Below are positions 52,262-62,200 of a stretch of 64,000 nt of DNA, one piece after another (positions within the stretch are counted from its first letter, which is position 1; the number at the start of each line of letters is the position of its first letter). The position numbers and the translations under genes are program-made. The notes under the pieces were generated by a model. That model worked only from the letters and a program-made list of their open reading frames with translations. It did not search any database and had not been told where the DNA came from. Source of the DNA: Parvibaculum sp. Lineage in GTDB: Bacteria; Pseudomonadota; Alphaproteobacteria; Parvibaculales; Parvibaculaceae. The DNA lies in the NCBI GenBank assembly GCA_017642695.1, contig JAEPQD010000002.1, forward strand, positions 1 to 64,000. Reading direction: 5' to 3'.

Positions 52262-54066
52262 AGAGCCTGTCCTTTTCCCTGCCGTCGCTCCGCGCGGCCT
52301 TCGCCTCCGGTGTCCGTGCGGAAGATGTCGCGCGCGAGGCGCTTTCCCGCGCCGAGGCCTGCAACGATCCCGCCGTCTGGATCTCGCGCTTCGAGGACGA
52401 GGAGGTTCTCGCCCGCGCCCGTGCGCTCGACGCGCTCCCGAAGGAGCAGCGCGCGCTCATGCCGCTTTTCGGCGTGCCCTTCGCGGTGAAGGACAATATC
52501 GATGTCGTGGGCGTTCCGACGACGGCGGGCTGTCCGGTCTACGCCTACCAGCCGAAGGAAGACGCTTTCGTCGTCACGCGTCTTGTCGCGGCGGGCGCGA
52601 TCCCCATCGGCAAGACCAATCTAGACCAGTTCGCGACCGGCCTTGTCGGCACGCGCTCGCCGCTCGGCGCGCCGCGCTCCGTCTTCAATCATGATTTCAT
52701 TTCCGGCGGTTCGTCGTCGGGATCCGCCGTCGCCGTCGCGGCGGGCATCGTCTCCTTCGCGCTCGGCACGGACACGGCGGGCTCGGGCCGCGTCCCTGCC
52801 GCCTTCAACAACATCGTGGGGCTCAAGCCCTCGCGCGGGCTTCTCTCCACCCGCGGCGTCGTGCCCGCCTGCCGCTCGCTCGATTGCGTCTCCGTCTTCG
52901 CGCTCACGGTCGCGGATGCGGGCGCGATCTTCGATGCGGCGGCCGTCTTCGATCCCGCCGATATCTATGCCCGCACGCGCATGCCGGAGACGCCCGCGCT
53001 TCCCTCGGGCGGCTTCACCTTCGCGGTGCCGCGCGCCTCCGACCTCAAATTCTTCGGCGACGACGAGGCGGCGCGTCTCTTCGAGGCGGCGTCCGAGCGG
53101 CTGGAAGAACTTGGCGGCCGCGCGCGCTGGATCGATTTTTCGATGTTCGAGGAAGCCGCCGCGCTTCTCTATGAGGGCCCCTGGGTCGCGGAGCGTTTCG
53201 CCGCCGTCGGCGATTTCATCGAGAAACATGGAGCGGAAGTCGATCCGACGGTGCGCGGCATCGTGCTCGGTGCGCGCGAGCGCAGCGCGGTCGAGACCTT
53301 CGAGGCGATGTACAAGCTCGAGGCGCTGAAGCGGCGCGCGCAGCGGCTCTTCTCCGAGATCGACCTCCTCATGGTGCCGACAGCGCCCACCATTTACCGC
53401 GTCGACGAGGTCATGGCGGAGCCGGTGAAGCTGAACAGCCGCCTCGGCACCTATACCAATTTCATGAACCTGCTCGACATGGCGGGGATCGCCATTCCGG
53501 CCGGCATCCGCGAGGCGGGGCCCGCGAAGGGTCTTCCCTTCGGCGTGACGCTTGCCGCTCCCGCCTTCTCGGAAGCGCGGCTCTCAGCCTTCGCCTCCGC
53601 CTTCGAGGCGGCGCAGGGTCTCGTTCCCGGCGCGCCGCAGCCGCAGCCGGAAACCGATGAAAGTTTCATCGAGCTTGCCGTCGTCGGCGCGCATATGTCG
53701 GGCCTGCCGCTCAACCACGAGCTCACCTCGCGCGGGGCCATGTTCGTCGAGCGCACGAAGACCGCGCCCCGCTACCGCTTCTATGCGCTGGCGGGCGGGC
53801 CGCCCTTCCGTCCGGGCCTCGTCCGCGTGGAGGACGGCGGTGCCGCCATCGAGCTCGAGGTCTGGCGTCTTCCGCGCGCCGCCTTCGGCAGCTTCATGGC
53901 GGGCGTGCCGCAGCCGCTCTGCATCGGCACGCTCGATCTCGCGTCGGGCAAGAAGGTGAAAGGCTTTCTCTGCGAGGAAGAGGGCCTTCATGGCGCGGAG
54001 GAGATCACCTCCTTCGGCGGCTGGCGCGCCTTCATGGCGTCGAAGGCGGAGAAGGCGGCGAGTTAG
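52258..54066 (+). CDS. atzF: Allophanate hydrolase
   Basis: A 602-residue enzyme hydrolysing allophanate; with its C-terminal domain the overall products are ammonia and carbon dioxide. The amidase-signature core has Lys78 in FAVKDNIDVVG, cis-Ser in ISGGSSSGSAVAVAAG (Ser152-156) and nucleophile Ser176 in TDTAGSGRVPAAF. The C-terminal part (from about residue 460) carries the AtzF-type domain with NHELTSRGAMFVERTKTAPR and RFYALAGGPPFRPGLVRV. It starts at GTG 52258, overlapping the carboxylase stop (GTGA). It ends the guanidine operon; its last four bases overlap the convergent gmhB gene. Confidence 0.94.
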   Translation: MKSLSFSLPSLRAAFASGVRAEDVAREALSRAEACNDPAVWISRFEDEEVLARARALDALPKEQRALMPLFGVPFAVKDNIDVVGVPTTAGCPVYAYQPKEDAFVVTRLVAAGAIPIGKTNLDQFATGLVGTRSPLGAPRSVFNHDFISGGSSSGSAVAVAAGIVSFALGTDTAGSGRVPAAFNNIVGLKPSRGLLSTRGVVPACRSLDCVSVFALTVADAGAIFDAAAVFDPADIYARTRMPETPALPSGGFTFAVPRASDLKFFGDDEAARLFEAASERLEELGGRARWIDFSMFEEAAALLYEGPWVAERFAAVGDFIEKHGAEVDPTVRGIVLGARERSAVETFEAMYKLEALKRRAQRLFSEIDLLMVPTAPTIYRVDEVMAEPVKLNSRLGTYTNFMNLLDMAGIAIPAGIREAGPAKGLPFGVTLAAPAFSEARLSAFASAFEAAQGLVPGAPQPQPETDESFIELAVVGAHMSGLPLNHELTSRGAMFVERTKTAPRYRFYALAGGPPFRPGLVRVEDGGAAIELEVWRLPRAAFGSFMAGVPQPLCIGTLDLASGKKVKGFLCEEEGLHGAEEITSFGGWRAFMASKAEKAAS

Positions 54067-54692
54067 AACGCCATCTCAAGCAGCGCGCGTGCCTCGTCCA
54101 GCGTCGCGGCGGAGAGCACGGTGAAGCCTTTGCTCTCCTGCGCCATCGCGGCTTCGCGCTCTTCCGCGCCGTAGCCGGTCGCGACGATCACCGCGCCTTT
54201 GAGCCCCGCGCGCTTCGCCGCCTCGATATCGGCGGCCTTGTCGCCCACCAGCCAGCTCTTCGCGAGGTCGAGGCCCATCAGCGCCGCGCCATGCTCGATC
54301 ATGGCGGGGCCGGGTTTGCGCCAGCGGTCCTGCTCCGGTCCGTAGCCGTCGGTGAAGTCCGGGTGGAAAGGGCAGGCGAGGGTCAGATCGAGCGTCCCTT
54401 CCTGCTCGCGAAGCTGGCGCGCGATTTCCATCTCCACCGCCTCGAATTCCGCCCAGGAAATCAGCCCGCGCGCGATGCCGGACTGGTTGGTGACACAGAC
54501 AAGGCCGAACCCCTTCGCCCGGCCCCAGGCGACGATCTCCGCCGCGCCCGTCTCCAGCGCCACATCTTCCTTGTTTTTCAGATAGTTGACCTCCTTGACG
54601 AGAACCCCGTCCCGGTCGAGAAAGAGGCCGGGCGCGCCCTGCCGCCGGGGTGGGGTTGGGGTCGAAAGCCAGATATCGGGAGGTGTGGTCAT
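54063..54692 (-). CDS. gmhB: D-glycero-beta-D-manno-heptose-1,7-bisphosphate 7-phosphatase
   Basis: A 209-residue HAD-superfamily phosphatase (class IIIA) of the ADP-heptose pathway for LPS inner core. Catalytic aspartates Asp26 and Asp28 lie in LFLDRDGVLVKEVNYL; CVTNQSGIARG is motif II; WRKPGPAM supplies the conserved lysine; and WLVGDKAADIEAAKRAG is motif III. The zinc cysteines typical of many GmhB proteins are reduced: only the CPFHP segment remains. It faces hldE divergently, and the two plus gmhA complete the route from sedoheptulose-7-phosphate. Confidence 0.9.
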   Translation of the reverse strand: MTTPPDIWLSTPTPPRRQGAPGLFLDRDGVLVKEVNYLKNKEDVALETGAAEIVAWGRAKGFGLVCVTNQSGIARGLISWAEFEAVEMEIARQLREQEGTLDLTLACPFHPDFTDGYGPEQDRWRKPGPAMIEHGAALMGLDLAKSWLVGDKAADIEAAKRAGLKGAVIVATGYGAEEREAAMAQESKGFTVLSAATLDEARALLEMAF

Positions 54693-54794
54693 GAGGCGGG
54701 CTTCGGGATCGGGCCGGAACAGGGCGGCATTTTTACGCTATCTTGAGCCGCTTTCCGCCACCATGACACAAACCGCACGATCCGGGACCAGTGA

Positions 54795-56267
54795 ATGACC
54801 GATAAAGCGACCGCGAACGGCCCGGATATCCAGGCGCTGGTGGAAGGCCTCGCGCGCGCCCGCGTGGCGCTCGCGGGCGACGTCATGCTCGACCGCTTCG
54901 TCTATGGCGAGGTCTCCCGTATTTCGCCCGAAGCGCCGATCCCGGTGCTTCGCGTCGGCGACGAGAAGGCGATGCCGGGCGGCGCGGGCAATGTCGCGCG
55001 CAATCTCGCCGCGCTCGGCGCGAAGGTCGATTTCCTTTCCGTCATTGGCAGTGATGAGGCGGGCCGGGAGCTCAAGGCGGCGCTCGATGCCGAAGCGGTT
55101 ACCTCCTCGCTTACCGTGGACCCCGCGCGCGAGACGACCGTCAAGATGCGCTTCGTCGCGATGGGCCAGCAGGTGCTCCGCGTCGACCGCGAGACGAGCC
55201 TGCCGCTCGGGGCTGCGCCCACCGAAACACTTATCGCCGCGCTCACCGCCGCGCTTGATGACAAGGACGTGCTTGTCCTTTCCGACTACGGCAAGGGCGT
55301 GCTCACGCCCGCCGTGCTGGAAGCCGCAATCGCCGCCGCGCGCGCGAAGGGCCTTCCCGTCGTGATCGACCCGAAGGGCCGCGACTATGCGCGCTACAGG
55401 GGCGCCGATGTCGTGACGCCGAACCGAAAGGAGCTCGGCGAGGCGACCGGCCTCCCCGTCGAGACGGACGAGGAGATCATCGCCGCTGCCCGCGCGCTCA
55501 TTGCGGGCCACGGCATCGGCGCCGTGGTCGTCACGCGCGCGCAGGCCGGCATGAGCGTCGTCACGGCGGAGGACGTCACGCATCTGAAGGCGGAAGCGCG
55601 CGAGGTCTTCGACGTCTCCGGCGCAGGCGACACGGTCGTCTCGACGCTCGCCGCTGCGCTCGGCAGCGGCTTGCCGCTCGCCGCCGCCGCCGCGCTCGCC
55701 AATTCCGCCGCGGGCATCGTCGTCGGCAAGGTCGGTACCGCCGTCGTGCATGGCGACGAACTTGCCGCCAAGCTCCGCGAGCGCGAACTCTCCGCGCTCG
55801 AAGCGAAGGTTGCGGGTCTCGAAAGCGCGCGCGATATCGTGGATGCCTGGCGCGCACGCGGCCTCAGTGTCGGCTTCACCAATGGCTGCTTCGATCTCCT
55901 GCATCCGGGTCACGTCACGCTGCTCGACAAGGCGCGTGCGCTGTGCGACCGGCTTGTCGTCGGCTTGAACAGCGACGCCTCCGTCAAGCGTCTCAAGGGC
56001 GAGGGCCGCCCGGTGCAGCCGGAGATCGCGCGCGCGACCGTGCTGGCGGCGCTGCAATCGGTCGATCTCGTCGTCATCTTCGAGGAAGACACGCCTGCGC
56101 GATTGATCGAGACACTTCGCCCCGGTCTTCTCGTGAAGGGCGGCGACTACAAGGTTTCCGAAATCGTCGGCGCGGATTTCGTGCAGGCACATGGCGGCCG
56201 CGTCGAGATCGTCGACATCGTGCCGGGCTTCAGCACCACGGGCACCATCGCCCGTCTCGGGCGCTGA
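54795..56267 (+). CDS. hldE: Bifunctional heptose-7-phosphate kinase / heptose-1-phosphate adenylyltransferase
   Basis: A 490-residue fusion of HldA and HldC. N-terminal ribokinase-like kinase: [54 protein letters not shown] (catalytic DxxGAGD). C-terminal nucleotidyltransferase from about residue 355: [20 protein letters not shown] (HxGH). It phosphorylates D-glycero-D-manno-heptose-7-phosphate and later adds AMP to give ADP-heptose. Length is normal for the fused form. It is divergent from gmhB (102-base gap) and followed after five bases by a CPBP protease gene. Confidence 0.95.
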   Translation: MTDKATANGPDIQALVEGLARARVALAGDVMLDRFVYGEVSRISPEAPIPVLRVGDEKAMPGGAGNVARNLAALGAKVDFLSVIGSDEAGRELKAALDAEAVTSSLTVDPARETTVKMRFVAMGQQVLRVDRETSLPLGAAPTETLIAALTAALDDKDVLVLSDYGKGVLTPAVLEAAIAAARAKGLPVVIDPKGRDYARYRGADVVTPNRKELGEATGLPVETDEEIIAAARALIAGHGIGAVVVTRAQAGMSVVTAEDVTHLKAEAREVFDVSGAGDTVVSTLAAALGSGLPLAAAAALANSAAGIVVGKVGTAVVHGDELAAKLRERELSALEAKVAGLESARDIVDAWRARGLSVGFTNGCFDLLHPGHVTLLDKARALCDRLVVGLNSDASVKRLKGEGRPVQPEIARATVLAALQSVDLVVIFEEDTPARLIETLRPGLLVKGGDYKVSEIVGADFVQAHGGRVEIVDIVPGFSTTGTIARLGR

Positions 56268-56272
56268 ACGCC

Positions 56273-57091
56273 ATGGCGGTCTGGGGGCCGGACGCCGCAC
56301 CGCGCGACGTGCCCGAGCCCTTGCCGGATGCGCCGCTCCGTCCGGCTGAGCGCTGGTGGGATCTCATCCTCGTGCCGGTCGTGGCGCTTGCCTTCTCCTT
56401 CGCCGCCGGGGCAATGGCGGTCGTTATCGAAGTCGCGATCGGCGAGAGGGGGTTGCTTACCGGGTCTTTCACTTCAGGCAATGTCGAGCAATCGCCCTAT
56501 TTCCTGTTCGGGGCGATGGGTGCGCTCTATCTCGCGATGCTCGGTGCGGTCGCGCTGCTTCTCTTCTGGCGCGGCCACCGGTTCGGCCCCGTCTTCTTCG
56601 CGCGCGGCAGACGGTTTGCGGCATGGGCCGCCGTACCCGCAGGCATTGTCCTCGCGATTGCGGTCATGGTGCTGCTTTCCATGCTGCCGGCCGCCATGCA
56701 GGAGGAGCTGATCGAGCAGAACGCCGCGCTCGATCCCTCGACGCTCGGCGAAGCGCTCGCCGTCTTCGTCGTTGCTGTGCTGTTCGCGCCGGTTGCCGAG
56801 GAGCTATACTTCCGGGGTATCATGCTCCGCGTCTTCGCGCGACGCATACCCTTCGCTGCGGCGGCCGTCGTCACCGCCGCGCTCTTCTCTCTCGTGCATG
56901 GCCATCTCTTCCTCTCGCCGGGTCTCGGCGGATGGCTCCTCACGGGCATCATCTTTCTGCTGGGGTTCCTGCTCGCGCTCTTCGCGCGGGCAGGGCGCTC
57001 GCTTCGCGCGCCGTTCCTGCTTCACGCCTCCTACAACGCGACGCTCGTCGTCCCGACGATCGCCGGATTGCTCATCGGCGCTCAGACGTAG
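56273..57091 (+). CDS. CPBP family intramembrane metalloprotease
   Basis: A 272-residue protein with about six hydrophobic segments. Abi/CPBP motifs: APVAEELYFRGIMLRVFARR (EExxxR) and SLVHGHLFLSPGLGGWLLTG (motif 2 histidine), HASYNATLVVPTIAG at the end (HxxxN). The N-terminal 35 residues are Pro/Ala-rich and cytosolic. In this location, directly after hldE, a role in envelope maturation is possible but unproved. Its last ten bases overlap the convergent gmhA gene. Confidence 0.88.
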   Translation: MAVWGPDAAPRDVPEPLPDAPLRPAERWWDLILVPVVALAFSFAAGAMAVVIEVAIGERGLLTGSFTSGNVEQSPYFLFGAMGALYLAMLGAVALLLFWRGHRFGPVFFARGRRFAAWAAVPAGIVLAIAVMVLLSMLPAAMQEELIEQNAALDPSTLGEALAVFVVAVLFAPVAEELYFRGIMLRVFARRIPFAAAAVVTAALFSLVHGHLFLSPGLGGWLLTGIIFLLGFLLALFARAGRSLRAPFLLHASYNATLVVPTIAGLLIGAQT

Positions 57092-57660
57092 CCGAGCTGC
57101 GTCTCGATGGCCGCGCAGAGCATGTGGCCGAGCGTGATGTGCATTTCCTGGATGCGCGCGGTCGTGGTCGAGGGCACGCAGAGAATGTGGTCGGCAAGCC
57201 CCGCCATCAGGTTCGGTTCCGCGCCCGCAAAGGCCGCCGTCACGAGGCCCTGTTTCCGCGCCGCCTCGAGGCCGAGCACGACGTTTCGGCTCTTCCCCGA
57301 GGTCGAGATGCCGATGGCGATGTCGCCGCGCCGCCCGAGCGCCTCCACCTGCCGCTCGAAGACGCGCTCATAGCCCATGTCGTTCGCCGCTGCCGTCAGC
57401 ACCGAAGTGTCGGTGGTGAGCGCGAGGGCCGCGATCGCCGGGCGGTCCTTCACATAGCGTACGGAGAGTTCCGCCGCGATGTGCTGCGCGTCGGCCGCAC
57501 TGCCGCCATTGCCGAAGAAGAGGAGCTTGCCGCCCCCCGCCGCCGCTTCCGCGCAGGCGGCCGCGAGGCTCGCGAAATCGTTCTCGAGTTTCTTCGCCGT
57601 TTCGTGGGCCACCTTGTGGTGCTCGTCGAAGGCCGCCCGGAAGATGTCATGTGCGCCCAA
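57082..57660 (-). CDS. gmhA: Sedoheptulose-7-phosphate isomerase
   Basis: GmhA starts ADP-heptose synthesis by converting sedoheptulose-7-phosphate to D-glycero-D-manno-heptose-7-phosphate. The 192-residue SIS-fold protein has FFGNGGSAADAQHIAAELSV and GISTSGKSRNVVLGLEAARK, both phosphate-binding loops, and QEMHITLGHMLCAAIE with the active-site His and Glu. Together with hldE and gmhB it gives a complete local set. The gap 57661-57888 upstream, shared with the divergent TPR-barrel gene, shows no clear regulatory site. Confidence 0.95.
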   Translation of the reverse strand: MGAHDIFRAAFDEHHKVAHETAKKLENDFASLAAACAEAAAGGGKLLFFGNGGSAADAQHIAAELSVRYVKDRPAIAALALTTDTSVLTAAANDMGYERVFERQVEALGRRGDIAIGISTSGKSRNVVLGLEAARKQGLVTAAFAGAEPNLMAGLADHILCVPSTTTARIQEMHITLGHMLCAAIETQLGYV

Positions 57661-57888
57661 GGGGTGCGTCTCCGCGTCTCGTGATGGTGGACATTATATA
57701 TGTGTCCGCGCCCGCGACCCTAGCCCAGCTGGCCTGCTTTTGCGCCCCCAAAGCGCCGCTTAGTCCAATTGGGTCATGCGGGCCTCCACCCCCTCTCCCT
57801 AGTCTTGCGCCGCGCGCGAGGGAATCGCGCGCCCGATTCATCGGCTCGTCCGGGGAAGCGGCTGTATCTGCATAAAACGGGGTGTGCG

Positions 57889-59262
57889 ATGAGGTCGACA
57901 CGGGGGGCCGCGAGGCCGCTATTCCAGTTCGGGCAAAGCCGGATGAGGCCGCTGGTCCTTGCGGCGGCTATGGCGCTTGCGGCGGCAGGCGCGGCGACGG
58001 CGGGATCCATGGAGGAGGCGCAGCAGAAGCTCGGGGCGGGCGACGCGGCAGGCGCCTATGAAATCCTGAAGCCCGAGGAACGCGCCCGGGCCGGCAATCC
58101 CGCGTTCGACTACCTGCTCGGCATATCGGCCATCGATTCCGGCCGCCCGGCGGAAGCGGTCGCCGCCTTCGAGCGCGTGCTCGCTGTCGATCCCTCCCAT
58201 CTCCAGGCCCGCGCCGAACTCGGCCGCGCCTATATCGCCATGAACGAGCCCGAGGCGGCGCGGCGCGAGCTTGCGACCGTCGAGGGCCAGCCCGGCGTGC
58301 CGGACAGCGTGCGCGCCACCATCGACCGCTATGTCTCGGCCCTCGACACGGGGCTGTCGGGCGGCGGCACCACCATCGAAAACCGCGTCACGCTCACCGC
58401 GGGCTATGACACCAACGTCAACAATTCGACCAGCGACAGCCGCATTCTCATTCCGGCCTTTGCCGGTCTCGGTTTCGCGACGCTCGGCGCGGGCGCGACC
58501 TCCGAGGAAGATTTCTTCGGCGAGGTCTCGGGCCGTTCCTCGCTCACCCACGGCCTCTCCATCGACCGCCAGCTTCTGGTCGATCTCAACGCCTCCTACC
58601 GCGCGAACGAGGATTTCGACCAGTTCAACCAGGCGCTGGCCGGCCTCAATATCGGCATTTCGCAGCGGACGCCCGATCACGGCACCTTCGCGCTCTCCGC
58701 GCAGCTCCAGTCCTACTGGGTAGACGACGAGGCCTATCGCTACACCTGGGGCGCGCTCGGCCAGTGGACCTACCGCACGGCGGGCATGACGGACTACGCC
58801 GTCTATCTGCAATACGCGAAGCTCAATTATCCGAACAACAGCGCGCAGAACGCGAACCGCTACACGGCGGGCGCGACCTTGGGCCAGGCGCTTTCCGGTG
58901 CGCGCGAACCTTACGTTTATGGCGGCGGTTACGCGGGCTACGAGAAGCTCACCGACAGCGCCTTCGACCATCTCTCCTATGTCTTTGCGGGGCTGCGTGC
59001 GGGCGGTGAACTCACGCTGATGCCGAAGTTGCGCGGCTACGCCGTCGCCGCGGTCGAATTCTCGGAATATGAGGAGCCAGACCCTCTCTTCCTCGACGAG
59101 CGCTCGACGGTGCGGGCGGATGCGTCAGCGGGTCTGCGCTATCAGCTCCGCGACGACCTCACCTTCGGCACGGAACTCGCCTATACGCGCTCCGACAGCA
59201 ACATCGTGCTCTACGACTACGACCGCGTCGTCGCTTCCGTTTCCCTCAGCCTCGATTTCTGA
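57889..59262 (+). CDS. TPR and outer-membrane beta-barrel protein, Slam/DUF560-like (type XI secretion)
   Basis: A 457-residue protein. After a signal peptide (cleavage after ATAGS-like segment, residue about 39) come two or three TPR units (AGAYEILKPEERARAGNPAF, GRPAEAVAAFERVLAVDPSH, LQARAELGRAYIAMNEPEAA), then about 290 residues of beta-barrel starting NRVTLTAGYDTNVNNS, a hallmark of DUF560/Slam proteins, and ending VSLSLDF with a terminal Phe. Slam proteins move lipoproteins or soluble proteins to the cell surface. The next gene, 17 bases away, has the features of a client. Start at ATG 57889; ATG 57943 would shorten the signal peptide. Confidence 0.8.
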   Translation: MRSTRGAARPLFQFGQSRMRPLVLAAAMALAAAGAATAGSMEEAQQKLGAGDAAGAYEILKPEERARAGNPAFDYLLGISAIDSGRPAEAVAAFERVLAVDPSHLQARAELGRAYIAMNEPEAARRELATVEGQPGVPDSVRATIDRYVSALDTGLSGGGTTIENRVTLTAGYDTNVNNSTSDSRILIPAFAGLGFATLGAGATSEEDFFGEVSGRSSLTHGLSIDRQLLVDLNASYRANEDFDQFNQALAGLNIGISQRTPDHGTFALSAQLQSYWVDDEAYRYTWGALGQWTYRTAGMTDYAVYLQYAKLNYPNNSAQNANRYTAGATLGQALSGAREPYVYGGGYAGYEKLTDSAFDHLSYVFAGLRAGGELTLMPKLRGYAVAAVEFSEYEEPDPLFLDERSTVRADASAGLRYQLRDDLTFGTELAYTRSDSNIVLYDYDRVVASVSLSLDF

Positions 59263-59279
59263 TCCAAGGAGCCGATCCC

Positions 59280-62200
59280 ATGAAAAGCATTTCGTTCAAC
59301 AGGCTTCTGGCAACCACGGCGCTGGCGGCGGTTCTCTCATTCTCGGCGGGCGGCGCGATGGCGCTGCCGGTGCTCTTCGGCGGCGCGAGTGTCGACGGCG
59401 CGGCGGCGGTGAACATCGAACCCGGCCAGACGGTGACGGCGACGACGCTGCTGCAATTGCAGGCGCCGGATGGCAGCATCGTCACCATCGAACCCGGCTC
59501 CGTCTTCACGCTCACGGGCGAAGGCGACGCCATCTCCTTCGAACTCGTCTCGGGTGCGATGCGCGTCGCCTCCAGCGGCACGCCGATTTCGATCTCGAAG
59601 GGCGGCGTCACGATTTCCACCACGGGCGGCGCTTTCTCCGCCTTTGAAGGCGAGGAGGGCGGTCTCTCGGGCCGCGTCAACCAGGGCAGCGCTACCGTCG
59701 CGAACGGTGCGGGCAGCCGCGACTTCGCCGCCGGCCAGGGTTACGAGGCGAGCGAAACGAATATCGCGGGCACCTTCACGCCGCCGCCGGTCAACACGAC
59801 GCAACTGACGCAGACCGGTCCCGACGACACGAACTATTCGCCCGCCGACGATCAGGGCTCCGAAGGCTCCGAGATCGTCGAGGAAGCGGCGGGCGGCGGC
59901 TCGGGTGGCGGCTATGGCGGCACGCCTCCGGTCACCGGCGTCGTCGTGCCGGTCACGGGCACCGAGGACACCGGCTATGTCATCGCCTATGCGGCGGACG
60001 CGATCGGCATCGATGCGCGCGACGACGTCACCGTCACTATCGGCGATGGGGGAGAGCTCAACCAGTACCAGGTCGGCGACGGTTCCGACGAACGGCTCGA
60101 ACGCAATTCCAACTCCTCGCTCGAACGCGGCAACTCGAACGGCAATGTCTTCATCGAGCGCTGGGCCGGCGGCGAGACGCATGGCAACTACTACAACGGC
60201 TTCAACGGTACGACTTTCGCCGAACTCGGCCGCACCAGCCATCAGGGCTTCCACCTGATGTACGGCAAGCCGAGCGCGCAAGAGAGCCTCCCGGCGAACG
60301 GCGTCGCGACCTACGATCTTGCCGCGGCGACGAGCCCCACCATCGACGATGGCAGCTTTGCGCCCGGCACCTTCACCGGCGAACTCGGCATTCTCTTCGG
60401 TCCGATCTTCAAGGTCGGCATCGACTTCACGGTCGACATGCCGGGTGACCACACCTATTCGATCCTGACGGCGGGCGGTGCGGCGGCGCCGTCGGCCGCG
60501 CCGGGTTACAGCGATCTCTCGCAGGGTCTCTTCCGCGTCAACAATATCGACGTCGCGCAAGGCGGCGCGGCCTGTCCCTCCACGGGCTGCACCGCCTCCG
60601 TCTACGGCCTCTTCACCGGCGATGCGGGCGAGGATCTCGGCATCGCCTACCAGATCATGGATTTCTCGGTGCCCACCGACGACCTCTTCCGCGGCAAGCG
60701 GATTTCCGGCGCGGCGGTCTTCACGCAGGGCTCCTACACGCCGGGCGATCCGCCTCCGTCCTCGTCGAGCGGCGAGATCGAGGCGCCGCTCGGTGCCGGT
60801 CCCTACCTCGTTGCCTTCGACGGCTCCTTCCTGGACGAGTCCACCATCGCGCTCGACGGCGATGGCGCACTCTCTTCCTTCGTCAACGACTACACGGGTG
60901 CGGGCGGCACGGATCGGGGCGATACCTCCGTCGCCGAACTCTGGGGCAATGAGGACGTCACCATCGGCCGCTGGAACGATGGTGCGACGACGGGCTATCT
61001 CGCGAAGACGCTCGACCCCATCGTCGACGGCTATCACTACGCCGTCGGCACGGCGGCAGTGAACCTGCCGACCTATGGCGTCGCAAGCTACACGCTCGCG
61101 GCCGCGACCGCGCCGACCTTCGCCGATGGCGGCGGCCTTCCGGGCACGCTCACCGGCGCCATGTCCATCGGCTATGGTGCGGGCATGCCCGCCGTCGGCC
61201 TCGACCTCGAGATCGACATGCCGGACGACCACATCTATGTCGTCCAGACGCCGGGCGGGCTGTCGTCGCCGCATCTCTCGCCCTTCGCGGTCTACACAAG
61301 CGGATCGGTCTACCCCACGAACAGCATCGTGAAGACCGGGCAGGGCACCTTCACCATCGACAGCGGCGGCCGCGCCTGCGAGTCGAACGGCAGCTGCTTC
61401 TTCTCGCTTTACGGCTTCGTCTCCGGCGAGGGCGGTTCGTCGGCCGCGATCAACTACAAGATCTGGCAGAGCTTCTACATCGACCGCGCCCTTACCGGCT
61501 CGGCTGCCTTCACGACGGGCGGGGCGGAAGTCGCGTCCCTGTCCGATCCGCTCGACACGCCCTTCGCCGACGGCAACTACACGGCGCTCGTCACCAAGAA
61601 TGGCAGCAACGCGACCTATACCGACAAGGCGGCGGTGTTCGGCGAGGACGGCGAACTCATCAGCTATCAGGTCCGCACCAATCCGGGCTCGGAATCGACG
61701 CCGAACATCGGCACCAACGGCATGGCCGAACTCGGCCGCTCCAACGATGCCATGTGGGGCCGCTGGACCGGCGGCGAGACGGGCGGTACCGGCAATTTCA
61801 ACGGCTATGTCGGCGCCGATCTGACCGGCAACAAGGGCATGCACTGGATGGTCGGCAACCCGGCCTCCGATCTTCCCACCACCGGCACGGCGCAATACGA
61901 GCTTGCCGGTTACAGCGCGCCCGTCTTCAACGACGGACGCTCGGCGCCCGGCACGCTTACCGGCGCGATGACCGTTGCCTGGGGCGGCGCCGGTGCCACG
62001 AAGATCGGCACCGACCTCGACGTGGCGATGGCGGGCGATGCCGTCTACCACCTCGTTACGACCGGCGGCGCCGCCAATCCCTCGGCCTCGGAGTTCACGA
62101 TGGGCGTCGATGGCAGCTTCGGCGGCTCGCTCCCCGTTACCTTCACTCAGGACGGCGGCACGGGTGCGGCCTGTCCGAACCCGGCAAGCTGCAATGCGTC

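Noticed and set aside
59337..62051. A 904-residue open frame antisense to the FecR-domain protein
   Set aside because: Same cause: third-position GC bias removes stops on the opposite strand. The sense gene has signal peptide, repeats and ribosome site.
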